Part shown: positions 13,601 to 28,600 of the stretch, piece by piece
How the letters are laid out: each line of letters starts with the position of its first letter
How positions within the stretch are numbered: the stretch's first letter is position 1
Assembly (NCBI GenBank): GCA_025345505.1
Contig: JANVCC010000011.1
Location: forward strand, 9,026,184-9,090,183
Reading direction: 5' to 3'
DNA from: Todiramphus chloris collaris
Taxonomy: Eukaryota; Chordata; Aves; Coraciiformes; Alcedinidae
DNA: 64,000 nt
Program-made: the position numbers and the translations under genes
Notes under the pieces: generated by a model
Seen by the model: only the letters and a program-made list of their open reading frames with translations
Database searches by the model: none
Told to the model about the DNA's origin: nothing

Positions 13601-16600
13601 CCTATAACAGACACTCTCTGTTAACCCCCCTCCCTCCCCAGAGGGGAAGAGAAAGGGAATAAGGGAGAGAGACTGAGCTATTAGAAAAGGAAAACTAGAA
13701 CAGCTTGAATGAAAATAATAATAATAATAATGGAATATATACAGATATATACAAACCCAGTATGGAACCCAACCCCCCTGATGGCAATTCCATCACTGTC
13801 ACCACTGATGTTGTGCAGGCACTGGGGCAGTCCCAGACTGGGCCTCGCAGCAGACGAGAGCTGTGCTCAGGGGCTGGATTCTGGTACCGGGTTCAGGAAC
13901 ACACAGATCAGACAGACGCCTCCTTGGGTGCTCCGAGAAAGGAACCAAAAGAGGACCCGAGCCAAGCTGAGCAAAGATGGCTAAGTGGGCCAAGAGGGCC
14001 AAGACCCTCGTGATCCCTCAGCTTTATACTGAATGTGACGTCTATGGGCTGGAATCCCTTGCTGGTCAGTGCAGGGTCACCTGTCCTGTGCGCTCCTCCC
14101 TGCAGGTGCAGCCTTTCACTTTCTGCATCCTCAGTGTGGCACACAAGATCCAGCAGTGGCCTTGGTCTGCACACCAATCCTTGGTACTGACTCTAAACAT
14201 GGGATGTTGCCCCTACTAGAAGCAGACACTGTCTGCAAAGACATGCTGCTAACTTCAGAAAGTGGAGTTAGAAGAATGGAGCTGAGAAGTAAAATCACTA
14301 AACAGAGTTAGTTATGTTCTCACTCAAACCAGGACACTGGTATACAGCATTCACAAATTTACTTTTGATTCACACTGTCATCAAATCTGTTAATGCTGAG
14401 CATTGTGTTAACCTGTAACTAAAGTAATATTGTGCCTCTCAAGAGGCAAAATTGTCCTGAAAGTTGGCTCACTTGTTTTGACATTGTTCTTCCCCTTAGA
14501 TACTACTGCTCACAAGAAGCCATCAGAAGAAATGGAAGACATTAGATTTGGAGAAAAACATTTATCATCTACTTAACATGAATTCCTGACTCCTCCGATA
14601 CCCATAAAAACAAAGTTCTGAAAAGTATAAAGGATTATACCCATTGCTGAGATAAACAGGAAAGAAAAAGAGGACTGTAACTTAAGCTAAGCAAAGACAA
14701 ATAATTCCCACTTGATAAAGTATATGCTCACAAAAATGTGTTAGTAATGTTGCTCTTGTGGTTTCTAAATCACATTACCAGACAACTGAAAAGCTAGAAA
14801 GGATATTAGTTACTTCTTCAGAACAAAAAGTAGAAAGATTACTTACAGATAAATATAGCTAGAACTATATATAATATTACCATTTGGCTAAATTCATTAG
14901 GACTGCTACCAAATTAACATATCAACATAAAAGGGAGGCAGAATGGAAAAGCTGATGCAATGAAAATAACCGCTCTTTAAGACTACTCAGAAGTATTAGT
15001 CCAATAGAACTGCCACATGATTCTAGTCCCAAAGCTGCCTTGATAATATTTGTAGATGCTGATGGATAAGCATTGAAGTGGAATGTGGGGGAAAAAAAAA
15101 AAAAAAAAAAAAAAAAAGAAAAGCTGGGCAACCTTTCCAGTGATATAATGTAGAATCATTTAACACCCAGGAAGTAGACTGTGGTCAAAAGTATGTTCAC
15201 AATCTTCATTTTGTGTACTGCATAGCATTTAGTTGTGAAAACTTCAGAGCTTCTATGACAGTAACATTCACATAGTCTCATTAAAGTCAGGCTAGAAGTA
15301 TGAATGTGATTACAAACATGATCTCAGATGAGCTTGGAGAATTTCACTATAGATGCCTAAACTGTTACTATCACCACCCATCTTTGCCAAAAGTAGCAAC
15401 CCTTTTGCACAGGAGGAGGATGGGGAGAATACAACATACTCCTCTGCATCTCAGCCACATTTGCTTGAAGTACTTACAAAAATTTATTTATATTAAGTAA
15501 CTAGACTGAAAAGTGGTGCACAGATGCATCGTGTTGTGGTGTTCCTCCTGTTGGAAATGGCAGTTTCTGCAAGAAGAGATCACTGGCAGCAGTGGCTTGA
15601 TACAGCCAAAATCCATATACCGTGTTACAGCCCTTTGCTGTATAATGCCAGCTGCAGCCAAACACAGTGTCTTACCATCATTCCAAAGCTATGCTGTTTT
15701 CCTGCAGTTTCATAGAATTCTATTTGCAACAGCAGTTGCAAAGTATTCACCCCAGCAGCAGCTCTTGTGATTCTACCTGTTAAATATTAAGACTACAAAG
15801 CAGTGCCATGTTTTAACTGATGCGTTATAAGCAGTCACAAAGAGATGCATTGTTCAACAGTTATAACCTGGACTTGATGTAGAAGAGAAATAATCAGCTT
15901 TTTCCTTTTTTTTTTTTTTTCCTTCCTCCTTCTAACCCTCTTTTACATAAATCCAAGCACTTTCATCTACAAAACTGCATTCAGAGGAAGGTCTGGCCCA
16001 GTATGGAACTCCTCAGCTGTTCTGTAATTTATAAGCCAAATAAAAGGACAGTTACTATTACGCTTCCACCTACAACAGATTGTCAGGCATTACCAGAGCT
16101 AAAAAAACTACGCATGTGCTAGGGCTCATAGCTCTAAGTACCAGAGCTCATACCGTAAGTCATTTGCATTTCACCACTATGGTCCAATACAAGATTTACA
16201 TGCCAGAATTAAACCACCTCCACTAATCTTTAGATCATACTGAAACCCAGCCAAAAACCACCTAAGGTGGTAAAAAATACCCCTAACTTGCTCAATTATG
16301 TAAGCAACAATAGAAGCATAAGGTGGGAGTGTTTGGCGGAAAGACGCAATTTGATTAAAATAACACCTTTGCCACCCACCAATATAATATTTTTTCTTGA
16401 TTAATAATGAAGTCTTATAGAGACTGCTGCTCATAATCCTTAGCAACTTGTCTTTTTACATTAGGTTCTTTTATTCTCCTTCAAACAGTGGTAAGAGCAA
16501 TGGTGTTGGAAAAAAAAAAAAAAAGAAAAAAGCTGTTTTAGAAACAGAAATCACTGCGTATAAAAATTTACAAGCTCCAGACAAAACCTTGGGCAAATAC

Positions 16601-19600
16601 ATTTAACTATTGTATCAGATAACATGTGTTGACTGTGCATTAAAAAGCTTCCAAAATTCAGTTTTAGAATTCAGAACACAATTCTGGAGAAATAAGTTTT
16701 AGATGGTATCTTTAATGTTTCTGTTTTCTCAGCTCAAATCAGTTTCTGCGGGTAATTTCTTCTGGATGTCACAATAAATGGAATTTACAAACTAACTTTT
16801 TTTTTTTTTCCTCATTATGAATACAAATGTTCCCATGCCACAGCCATCAGTTTCTCTTTTTTGCTTTCATGTTGCTTTTCAAAATCCCACGTGTCAATTG
16901 TACCCAGGCAAGGAGGCACTTCCATTAACATTTTTTATTTACAATTTCTCCTACCAATAAATTCTCTGGATTTTGAACACAGCAAAGCCTTTCAGAAAGC
17001 ATGCACGTAGAAGACAGCTCTTCTAACAGGTCTCTCTGATAGAAGGTTAAAGAACTCAAAAAGTCTCTTCCACCTGAAGAAACACTCTCAAAGAGATCTT
17101 TAATGCATATGACTAGAATAAACCTCCAAAAAAGGTACTATTACACAGAGCTCCTCCTCAGAAAAACAATCCTGAAAGCAAAAATTGATGCAAGCCAAAC
17201 ATGTACATCTAAAAGCTTGTCACTGACTTTCACTGGGAGCAAGAACAGCTTGTGACTTGATGACAGCATTGCTCCAATAAGGAATTTGAGCCACTGTGTG
17301 TTGGTTGAATGAAAACACTCAACAGAGCTGCATGTAGAGTGAAAGCACAAACAATAGTCAGCATTTAGACAGAAAAGCCCATTGCTGCATCAAGGATGCA
17401 GGGAGAAAGGAGCAGAAGCAGCAGGATTGAGCTCTGTGGAACCCAAGTAAACATAAGCAGGGGCAATGAACCCTATTGTTTTATAAGTAATTATTCTTCT
17501 GACAATCTCCTCCTCCCATCCACCCCCAGTTACCATCACTGGTGCTGTCTAGAACAGAATAAGTGTGGATAAGGAAGCAACGGTAAGATTCTCCTTGAGA
17601 CAAAGTGGAACCTCCTCAGATGCTGACACACAAACTTTCTATGGTATCCAGGAGGGCAGCAAGCAGGTTAAAACCATACAACCAAAGGAACTAGAGAGGA
17701 CAGAGAAAACACTGTCATTGAATGTTATCTACCTTGACCATTTCTTCCAAGGCTAAGCAGAAAGCTCTACTGCTCCCTCATCTAAGAAAAAGGCTCCTGA
17801 GCTCCATCCATTTGAAAAATCTTCTAATGGCCTTCCCTGTTTTCCAATGATACAAGCTCTTGGAGAGAAGGAAATTGGAAGCCAAAACTATTTCTACATT
17901 TCAGAGGGTCTAGAGTGGCAAGGGCATTTCTTGCCTTTAAGATCTCTGCCTTGTAAGGCTGCATTCACATCAGATCCTTGGTTTTGGTTCTTGAGAGAGA
18001 CACTGACAGACTTGAACAGACAGGAACTGCAATTCTACTTAAAATAGCAACATCCTGCTTTTAAGTTCTCCAAATGAAAGAAAAAAAAAAAACCATAGGA
18101 ACTTCAGCACTTGGCTTTGCCAACTTCCACAACCTGTTTTTCTCCAGACACCACTCTTCCATCAGAAAGTATCAAAAAGGTGTTGGGCAAAATACAAAGT
18201 GCAACACACATTTCAGCATTCACCTTCCAGGGTACTAATTCCAACTCTGAAAAAACTCAGCAGGCTAAAGCGATAGTCTCTAAAAGACAGCCAGTCCCTC
18301 TCCTTCCTGACAACGTATGTATGGGAAACCAGCTGAAGGTTTCTTGCTTCCCCAATTCTGAAGCAAAATTCGTAAAACACCACACACAATTTTGCTGTAT
18401 TCCACACCAGACTGTCTTCACAACTCTGTACATCATCACACCTTAATATAGGGAGTTTTGTAACTGTGTTAGGTGAAGTATAAAGGAACATTTCCTAAAA
18501 AGAGAAGCATTGCACCTGAAAGACATAAAAGAGAAGGGAAGATTAATTTGAAGGAACCATGCATGAAAAGAAGACATGACAGAGCATCAGGTATCTGAAC
18601 AGACAAAATACAATGGGGGAAGAGCATCTTTCCTGAGAAACAGGTGAGAAACAGTGATGCAGATTTTTGTTTTTAAAAAAGAACCACAACAATCTAAAAA
18701 AAAAAAAAAGAAAACCCTAAACCCAAACAACAGAACACAAGTTACAAGGGGAAAGAAGCACACATGCACTTCTGTAAGTGATAGGAAAAGGAGCAACAGC
18801 TTTCTGACAGAATGAGGTGAAGGAAAAAGAAACACGCAGGAACAAACAAGACTGTTTTCTGCACAACTGTAAACAAACTATCAAATCTATTAGTATGCAT
18901 TCCTCTGCAATATATCTCTTAGGACTCCGGAGCAGCGCAGATGACTTTGAATTGTCAGATCATAGTTCATCACGAACTAGATAGAACCTTATCTCAATCT
19001 TCCATGAACTATAGGCAGATAATTGAGATGTCAGCTAATCAAAAGCACTATTTATAGGTGTTTCACACACAAAAGAATTGTAGTCTTTAAAGTAAGTAGC
19101 ATGCTTAATGTAAATCACAAAATCATAGAATTGTAGAATTGTCAGGGTTGGAAGGGACCTTAAAGATCATCTAGTTCCAGCCCCCCTGCCATGGGCAGGG
19201 ACCCCCCTGCCGTGCCATTCAAAGAGAGTAATTCCAAAAGGCAGTATGTGGTGACAGAACAAAGACCATGCAAGCTGACCTCAGTGGTCAAAGTAAAACT
19301 GACAAGTACATTTAAATTGTTTTTAAATGAAGCTAAACAAAGGTATTAGATTAATGAAATGGATCAGTAGATACAAAGGACTTTATATTAAAGTTTCTGA
19401 GAAAATAAAGATCTTTCCCATTTTAGAAAAGATTATTGGATGGAGGAGGAAATGGCAGCTGTCCACCCAGATGAACATTAAAAACAATTGGAACAAAAAA
19501 TGACAGCAGCAGTAGCAGCAAGATTTCTCTCCCAGTTGAAAGGCTGTTTATTGCAGCAGAAAGAGATGATGTTACTTGTACAAATTAGTTGGTTGTGCAA

Positions 19601-22600
19601 AGGTACATTTCTTTTCATCACACAGGATACCCAGTGCAAGCCTCCAGCAGCACCCAGACAAGCAAGGAAGAAGTCATGGAAGGTACTTTTTTCCTGCTGT
19701 ACTAAGATCTTTCATCAATAAAATGGCAGTTAACAAAAGCAGTTTAACTACACTCAGAAGTCCCTCTATGAAACACATGCTACCTCTATGAAGCTGGAGC
19801 AGTTCTATTCAGATAGCTAAACTTGGCTCACTATGACCAACAAGACTTGGACTGCTACAGAAAGAAAGAAGCAACTGAGAAGCTGGTCAAAGCTGTATGA
19901 AAAGAAGAGATGACAGAGCATCAAGTATGGGGGAAGAGCATCCTTTCTGAGAAACTGTTGAGAAAGTGATGAAGATTGCTTTTTTTTTTCTTTTCTCTAA
20001 AAACAAACAAAACAACACACACACACACACACCCTGAAAAAAAATTAACCCAAAACAACAAAACACAAGTTACAAGGAGAAAGAAGCTAACTAGCTAAAA
20101 TCCAATAAAATCCAATAAATGTTTTTGTTCTGTCACCTGAAAAATTAACTATTCTTTTAAAGTTACTAACAAAAATAACTGCAAGGAACATATTTCCAAT
20201 ATTAAGAATACAATTAACAATGAAACCAAGAAAGCAAAAATAATCCACTATCGAGCTAAGATTAATGACTGAACTAGATAAATGATCAGCTTAACGCAGC
20301 AAATGGCATAGTTATCTTAAAATTATATCAAACTTAAATGTTACCCGTTTCATTAAACAAAACTAACAAAAGCACAGAATTGTACCAAAATCATTCAACT
20401 CTACTACTTGGAGCTGGTTTAAATCATTTGATTTCAATACCAATATTTAAGTCTTAACTAATTCTAGATTTCAAGATTGCATAGTGATTAACCTGTTCTT
20501 TCCCACAAACAATCTAAAAATACAAGTATAAAAACAGCTACTAAACAACAGTTGGGAGCTTCATGTTTCCTTCAAGAAAACATTTACATTTAAAAGCAAA
20601 GTCTGGTGCATGCCATTAAGGAAAAAAACTTCAACATCATAAGGGCTCAGAAATTTGCAAACACCTCTTGTATTCTTCTGGAACACACAAAAATTTCTTG
20701 GTACCAGGTCAGCCTTCACATGGTGCAGTTTCCCCAGATAGCAGGACCATACCCTTGCTGGAAATGCTGGTGGTGCTCACTCCAAGATGTTCAGAAATAT
20801 CCATTGTCACAAACTACTTGACCATGTACTCAAGGCAAGGTTTCTCAAGCTTAACCTTGACTAGAGGGATTTTCCTCTTGCACCCATTTCTCCTTCCCTT
20901 TGGCCAGACATTTAAAAACTGATGGAAACAAAGGTAAGTTCTTCAAGGGTTTGGGTTCTTTAGTAGTAGTAGCAGTTTGAGGGTTTGGGTTTGGATTGGT
21001 TTTTGATTTTTTTTTTTTAATCTGATAATTTAAGCAGAAAAGTTGGGTATTTGTATTTGACAAACACTGCAGTTCTGGAGTCTCGCTGAAATACAGTACC
21101 CAGACTATTTCATAGGAAATTAAGATGGTCTTTCCTAGAGGGAAAGGTCTTGATACGTTATTTTTTCCATAAACCTACTGATAATAATAAGGACACATTC
21201 ATAAGAAATGGCTGATGAAAAAATATCTAGGTAACACACCTTCATCCATAAAGCATTCAAATACGTCCAAAACATTTGGAAACATAAGGAAAGTTAAAAA
21301 AACTTTTTTATAAGTGTTCTGAACTTGACAGCAAAAAGTTTTTTAAGCCTTGTCATAATGAAACCTCAAAATAAAGGCATCTTTTTTCCGGACTCACTTT
21401 GGAGTTCCTGGTGTGCCCTTTTACAGTGGGAAATAGAAAGAACAGCGTGAACAGCTCAATAAAAGCTTCGTGAGACTGCACAGAAAGAATGGCAGGAATG
21501 AGAAAAACACTGAAAAATTAAGCCGAGCTCTTGCTGCTTGCCAGTTTTGTATCTGTCACAAGGTTAACAAATTTTCAATGCTGCGCAAGCCTATCACAGG
21601 AGAGAGGAAAAAAAATTAAAAAAATAAATAATCCACTCTGCCAAGTTACCAGAGTATTAAAAATGTTTCTTGCCAGTGGCAAGGATGAATCAGCAACCAC
21701 AGAGAGAGGACATATTCAATTTAAACCTGAGATGAGAGTTCTCAACAAATGAAAAGTTCTGTACGTGTACTTTTATACGCTAATATTTCTGCTACCTTTA
21801 ACTAAAACCTTTATAAATCGAGCTACATTGAAAGACAGTGCTACACATAAAAAGAGTCAGGCTGACACTGATAATTGATACTGCATGAAATGTCACCAGC
21901 ATTTGCACTGACCTCCACGAAAACTTCCCTCAAAACCAAACCAAACAGGAAAACACCCTGAAGTGATTTTTGCATGCGTTTGTTTTGAGACCTTATTATC
22001 AATAAAAAGCACCAACATGTTGCTTTGTAAATTAGCAGGTGAGTTCCTGGAAACTGCAAGTGGAGAACACAACATGTCATGGGGATTTCTATTTTGCTGG
22101 GTTGGCTTTTTGTTGGTTTTGATTGTTTGGGGTTTTTTTTAAAAGGTGGGTCACATAAGTTCACTTATTACAAATGACTTGTGGGACACAAAACAATTTT
22201 AAAATATGAGCAGTGTGACCACTGAAAGCTAATTAAATATTGATAGATTATTTTTGAATTGTCTGGGTTGGAAAGGAGCTTTAAAGATCATCTAGCCCAA
22301 CCCTCCTGCTATGGGATCAAGTTGAGCCTTGCCTTGCAACACTTGGAATGAATCTATATTGACATTTTTGAAAATGCATTAGTTCCCCGAGGAGCTGCAC
22401 ACCAACGCTGACTTTGGTCTTCAAATAAATGAATAGATTTACACTGGTTTAGTTGTGAGCTGGTTTCAATCATGAGAAGTAATTTAGCTGCACAGTTTGT
22501 AAGACTGAGGAGGAGACAAAGAGGAACTTTTTCCTTCTGTGCAACACTTCTACGGAAATTCAAAGGCAGAGTTCAAAAGGCATCTCCTTGTACTGACACT

Positions 22601-25600
22601 ACACATTAATTAGAAGCTGGGGATATATTCTTCACATAACTGCTCAGCTTTCTATACTGCATTATCCTTGTTGCTTACAAGAATTGGTTCAGCACAAACA
22701 CAGTTTCTGATCCACAACTCTATGGACAACTCTTCATACTAAAACAAAAGCACAAATTCTCAGCAACACCCCTGGTGGAATACAGACTGCTGTGCGAATG
22801 AGGATAACCTTTCCTCCTCCAACGCTCACCATCCAGGATACTCCTTTCTCTAAGGCAAAGTTATGTTAGGAACAAAACATAGCTGAGACACTGCAACGGT
22901 CACCATATAGCTTTTAAGTGGACACTACTACTGGATTCTCAAGAGTTGGATTCTACTGATGCTTCTTAATTATCAGAAATGAAAAGAGGGGAAAAAGTCA
23001 ACTCTATTTGCTAATACCGTCCATGACTACTGAACTCCAGTACTGCATATTCTCTCACACACAAGGACTTAAAGCTTTTATTGTGTTTCCTCTCTGTGTG
23101 AAGCAGACTGTCAGCAATTACTTTTACATTAGCTGGATTACTGAATCTTGATACTCACCTCCTCTCTCATTCCCCTCCCCCTAATATATTCTTTCATCAT
23201 CGCTCAGTGTACAGAACACAGATATGCCCTACAGCTACTTCCTGCTTTTGCATCCAGGGAAAACATTCTGTGATTTTTAAAAAAAAACACAGATAGGAAC
23301 CATACAAGATCCATCATTATTTTTGATGAGCTTGCTCTGTAACAGCCACACTGGAGCAAAACAACAGAGACCATCTCTGTGGCTGTTTTCTCTCCTTTGA
23401 TCCCATCAGGGCTAACCTGCTTTCAGCACTTCAGTGACCTCTAACATTTCAGACCTGAAATTTCAGCTGCTCATTTCACATTACCAAGCTCTCCTTTTCC
23501 TCCTCTTAACACATGCACCAATTCCCCCTCAAGTGTGGAAGGAGTCAACACATTATCTATAAGGTCAACTCTGATCTGCTATATGAATTCTGATACACTG
23601 TTGGTAGAATGATTACCAGCAGTATTCTCAAAAAAAAAAAAAAAAAAAAACAAAAAAAAAAAACCCTAACACCCAATAAATAGCAACCTAAATAACACTG
23701 CAGATAAATCACATATATTGCATTAGTAGCAGTTTAAAGAGAAATATGTACGCACTCAGCATTACTATAAAAAGAAAACTGCTTCTCAAGAAAGTGTTTT
23801 AATTATTACATATACTTCCTTAAACACAGGCAGAAAAAAAATACCTTGTCTAGGACCAATACCATGATTTTCTACATATGAATCTTGATTAGCACAAAAA
23901 GGAGCAAGAATTTTGCTGGTTTAAGAAGCCATCTACTTTAAGTATTCTCTTCTTTATCATACTTTCTGATCTAAAATCAACAGTTACCATAAAAAAAACC
24001 CCAGCTATAAAGGAGACACTAAGAAAAGAAGAGCTACCAACATACAAAAAAGACTATGCAATCAGAAATTATTTCCACAATATAGCACATATACTCATAT
24101 TTATATACTTTATATTTCTGTATTTCAGACCCCTATCTTGATCCATTTAGAATGCAGCTCTGACAATCTTATATGATAGAAATATCATTATCTCTGATTT
24201 TTAGGGGAAAAAAAAAAAGCTTTGTAACAGTTATTGTCATATGAAATTTTATACAGATTACTCAAAATATTTTATCATAGTTTATGAAAACTCCACTTGA
24301 ACTCAGACCATGAAGACATTCACAGTCTGTATAAATATTGCCACCAAACAACTGGAAATCTGATTCTGAACAGCTCCAACACAACTGCCTTGTTGTCAGA
24401 AACAAGCCTACCAACAACAAAAGAATTATAATTAGTAGCTCCCCACATGAACAGATGAATCAAGACTTTACAAGCTGGGGAGGATTTTTACACAGCATTT
24501 CCTATATAAAGCTCCTTTACAGATGGTTAAACACCTTATTAAAAAACAAAACAAAACCAAACCAAAAACAACCAACCCACATGCTAATCACCTTTCCTAC
24601 AATTTTTCCTTATTCAGTTGAAACTGTTCAACTGTTTCCAAGGATGACAAGCACAACACATGCTAGTCCTATTCAAAACATTTTACAGCTGTTTTGCTGA
24701 AAGGCTCCAAAATCTCCACCGTTTTGGAGAGAGAACTTAAAATCTGTCAAAGAGCAATGAAGAACTGCAAACAAACCTACCACCTTCCATGTGTGCCTTA
24801 CACAACTTCTGCAAAGCCCCGGGCCTCAAAAATGCTTCGTTCTACACAGGAGCGCAGAGCTGGTTGGAGTTCATCAGCTAAACTACCCAGGGCACCCGTT
24901 GCAGCGAATGCTCCCCAAGTCACACCCCAGGGCCAAGTAGAAGTTCTGGTGCAAGCGCAGCTCTTGCTGGAGGTCAGGGTGGCCCCACGCTCAGGAAATG
25001 TACTCGGAGTGCTCCCCCTGTTGATGCTTTGATAAGAGAGAGAGGGAGAGAGAGGAAGTGGCATGTCTGAAATGCATAAAGACAGAGGAGAAAAAAAGAT
25101 AGAAAGGTAGGGGGTTACGAGGCAAACAGGGCAGAAGTTGAGGTCAGGGGATAGAGGATAATTTAGAAAATGGAAAAAAAAAAAGAAAATTAAGAAAGGG
25201 GAAAAACAGGAAAACGGATTGCAGCTGGTACAAAACAGCCAGACTCTCACATAGATTCCATTTTTTTGATTACATTACTTCTTGATGTAACATTCCTTTG
25301 GTGTGTACAAACTAGCTGTGGTATTTCACAGTAAAGAGTCTTTCTCAACCACTAATGTAAACCCATGCAGACAACAGCTGTCTGCCAGTATTAGTAATCT
25401 AGCTGGTTCAAAGGGCACAAGACTGTCTCTGGATCCAAACTCCCAGCTATGGCAACAGCAGAGGTGATCAATGTAATTCCATGTAAACAAAAGCAATGTA
25501 TCCTCTTTCCCAACAGAAAAGCTTTAACGATACCTTGAATAATATTAAGGTGAAAAAATATTGATGATGAATATGTTTATTTATAACCTGGTATTTACAA

Positions 25601-28600
25601 GCACTATGACGGCAGCTTCGACTTCTAAGCTTCCCAGCGGTATTATTATATAGGACCCATACCTCATTTAGTGCACTAAATTGTCTGTGCTCTCAAGACG
25701 AACAAAGACTGCAGAGCAGAAAAAAAGATCTTCTTCCATCTACTGCAGAGGTTGGAAGGTGTGTCTCGACTGCCACAAGGACCTGCACAACATCAGTTGT
25801 CTTGTGATGGTATCGGGCAGTTAACACTGCTCTCTAGAATCAGACTTGTATTCTTGCATTTTCTAAATTTGACAAGGAGTACACTTCAAACCAGTTTTTC
25901 CCCCAAGCAGCTACCATATCTTCTCTTCCTTTGTTTTCTGGACCTTCCTACTTCAGGACAGCCTGATATGTGGGCATGTAGAACTCTTGCAAATGCGACT
26001 GAGGAGTTCTCTAACCACGTGCAATTCTAAGTAGTTTTGAAAAAAAACAACAAAACAACCAAACAGAGTGAAACAAAACAAACCCAAAAGCAACACCAAC
26101 CAACACTCCCATATAAACAAGTCCCCACAAAACACCACCTCTTCATTTCTCAGACATTTAAGAAGGGGGACCAAGCTTGTTTCAGTGTATTCATAATTAC
26201 CTTTAAGGTCTTTGCCTTATCCCCCTTTTAAGTTTGAAGAATCACCACTATTATTTCACTCAACTCTCCTGCCTAGTCCATTCCGAGTGTAAATTAATTC
26301 ACTTTTAAGGTAGTCCACCTATAAGGTCATAGAAGAGCTCATAAAACATCAATAAGCTGTATTTCTCATAAAGTTTGGGGAATGTGCTGTAAAAAAACCT
26401 TGGAGCTGTACACCAAACTGTAATATATGTGTATATATATACATATATGTGTGTGTGTGTGATGTGCAAACATATATACATGCACAGGGTTGTACCAATT
26501 ATAATATGCAGTGCCATACAGAAAATATAAATGGTTAAAATTGAAGACATACAAGTAATTTAAAAATAAAACATCAGGAATCCGAAGAGTACACATAATG
26601 AATTCACCTGCTCTTTTACGCAGATAAAATACCTTCCAAAAATGCTAACAATGTTAAAAATGCTTTTAATAAAACTGTTTTCATTCGATATAGCCTAGAA
26701 AAAAAATTGCTTTCGTACTACTGATATCCTCACTTCCTTCCACAACATTTTCTATTTGTTTTTTAACTACAAGAATCACTTACCATTTAAAGATAGGAAC
26801 AACAATGAAACCATATCTACCTTCTCTCCACTCCCATTTTGCAAAGAAAAGCCTGACTGAATCACAGTGATTTGGGAAAATCATTATCCAAATGAGCTTT
26901 AAAGAAGCCAGATGTGTATGATGGTGGGCAGCCCAAGAGAGGGAAGGGTGGGTAAAGGGAAAAAAAGATGGCCTTCACTGCTAAGTTACAGTATACAAAA
27001 GCCTTTCTAGAGCTCTAGAAATGCAAGTTACTTCACTCGTCCTTTATCGCTTTTCTCAGTCTTTTGTACCACAAAAACAAACAAAAAAAAAGGTAGCATT
27101 TGTACTATGGATTAAACAGAAATCGTAAAAGTCTAATTGTATCATAATACAAAGTTAAAAAGACATAAATTCACCGAGAGAGGATAAGAAAAAAAGTATT
27201 AAAAAAATTATTTCTTATGATATGCCCTACTTAAGACATTTTGTTCCATTCAGCAGCTATAAACCCTACACCTCATTACAGAACTATGTTTAAAGTCTTA
27301 TCTGTTGCTATAGAAGACAAAAGTTGAGAGCTGTGTTAGCTAGCAGGCAAACCAACCCTAACAGAGTCTTCTACAATGCACCCAATTAAACGTGGCGGTC
27401 TGGGATGCTGGCCTACTGTCAGCAGCAGCAGAGTTCACCCAGATCAATACAGCTGAATGGGCTGCATAGGGATGAACGCATTTCAGCCTGAACTGGAGGA
27501 CTAACTGAAAGTCAATAGCGAAAAGCTAGAGCTTAATCTTCTAGCACACAGGTCCAGCAGCCACGCATCGCTCTGACGGTACCCTGCAAACTAAATCTCT
27601 CCAAGAACAAAGGGGCAATTTCTTTTATTTTTTTTTTTTTCCCCCTACGATATTCCCAACGTCACTGTATTACACCAGGTAAAAACGTGTAAAAATGTCT
27701 GCCCACGTAACGCACTGCATTCCGTGGGTTTAGTGATAACTGCTCTTTTTATAGCGATGCTGCTCCCCACAGCCCAACAGCGTTTCCGCTACCGCGGGCA
27801 GCCGGGGCTTCGAGAACGTACACAGAAACGCCGTTATTTTGAGCACCGTCGGCCGCTGCCTTCAGACGCCCGTCGGTGAGTACACCCCAGGCTGCCCACC
27901 GAGAGCAGGCGGTTTCTTTTGTTCCCTCCAACCCGTCATTTCCCGCCGGGCACCGTGCTGGGCACAGGGAGCCGCGGGCCAGCGCCGCTCCGGTGCCGCT
28001 GCAGCGACGCCCCGAGCGCATCTCTCAACCAGCCCGCGCCTGGCACCGCTGTTGCCGTTGCCGCCGCCGCCGCCTCCGCCTCGCCCCGCATATAATGGGA
28101 CAATTCATACCCCATCCTGCCGGCTGCCCACGCCTCCCTCCCTCGCCGCACAGGTAGCGGGCGCTGCCCACCCGGCGCCGGGCAACCAGGCGCAGCCTCT
28201 ACTCGAAGTCCTCGGGAGCCACCTCACGGGCAGCGGCCGCCTCCCCGCCACTCCCCTCCCCTCCCCACCTAACGGTTTCAACGACCCTCGTGCAACGGCC
28301 CCAAGGGCCGCCCCCTCGCGGCGGGGCAGCGCGGCACGGCACGGCACGGCACATTCCCCACAGGCCGCCCCGCGCCCTCCCTCAGCTCTCCCCGCCGGCA
28401 ACGCCTCGGCCGCAGGAGCACAACCTGCGCGCCCGGGGCGGAGGTCCGACCTCAGTCTCCGCTCGGCTCGCCGTGCCCACACCCCAGGCTGCCCGGGGGG
28501 GACTGTGCCCGGTGGGAAGGCGGCGAGGCCGGCCGGGCAGAGCACGGGAGGGCTTGTAACCCTGTCAGCCCCACTAGGGAACCCCCATCGCGGCAGCTCC

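Larger units (their letters stand above)
20088..24789. other. Intronic stretch, mostly without recognised content
   Basis: AT-rich intron 1. Apart from a CR1 tail at 22.25 kb and a poly-A tract at 23.63 kb, nothing was recognised. Confidence 0.45.

Noticed and set aside
13705..14311. Overlapping open frames of 80-102 codons at 13.7-14.3 kb
   Set aside because: They lie wholly inside the solo LTR and overlap on both strands; none encodes a recognised viral or host protein.
23655..23675. Telomere-like AAACCCTAAC after the poly-A run
   Set aside because: A single imperfect unit; no tandem TTAGGG/CCCTAA array, so not an interstitial telomere.
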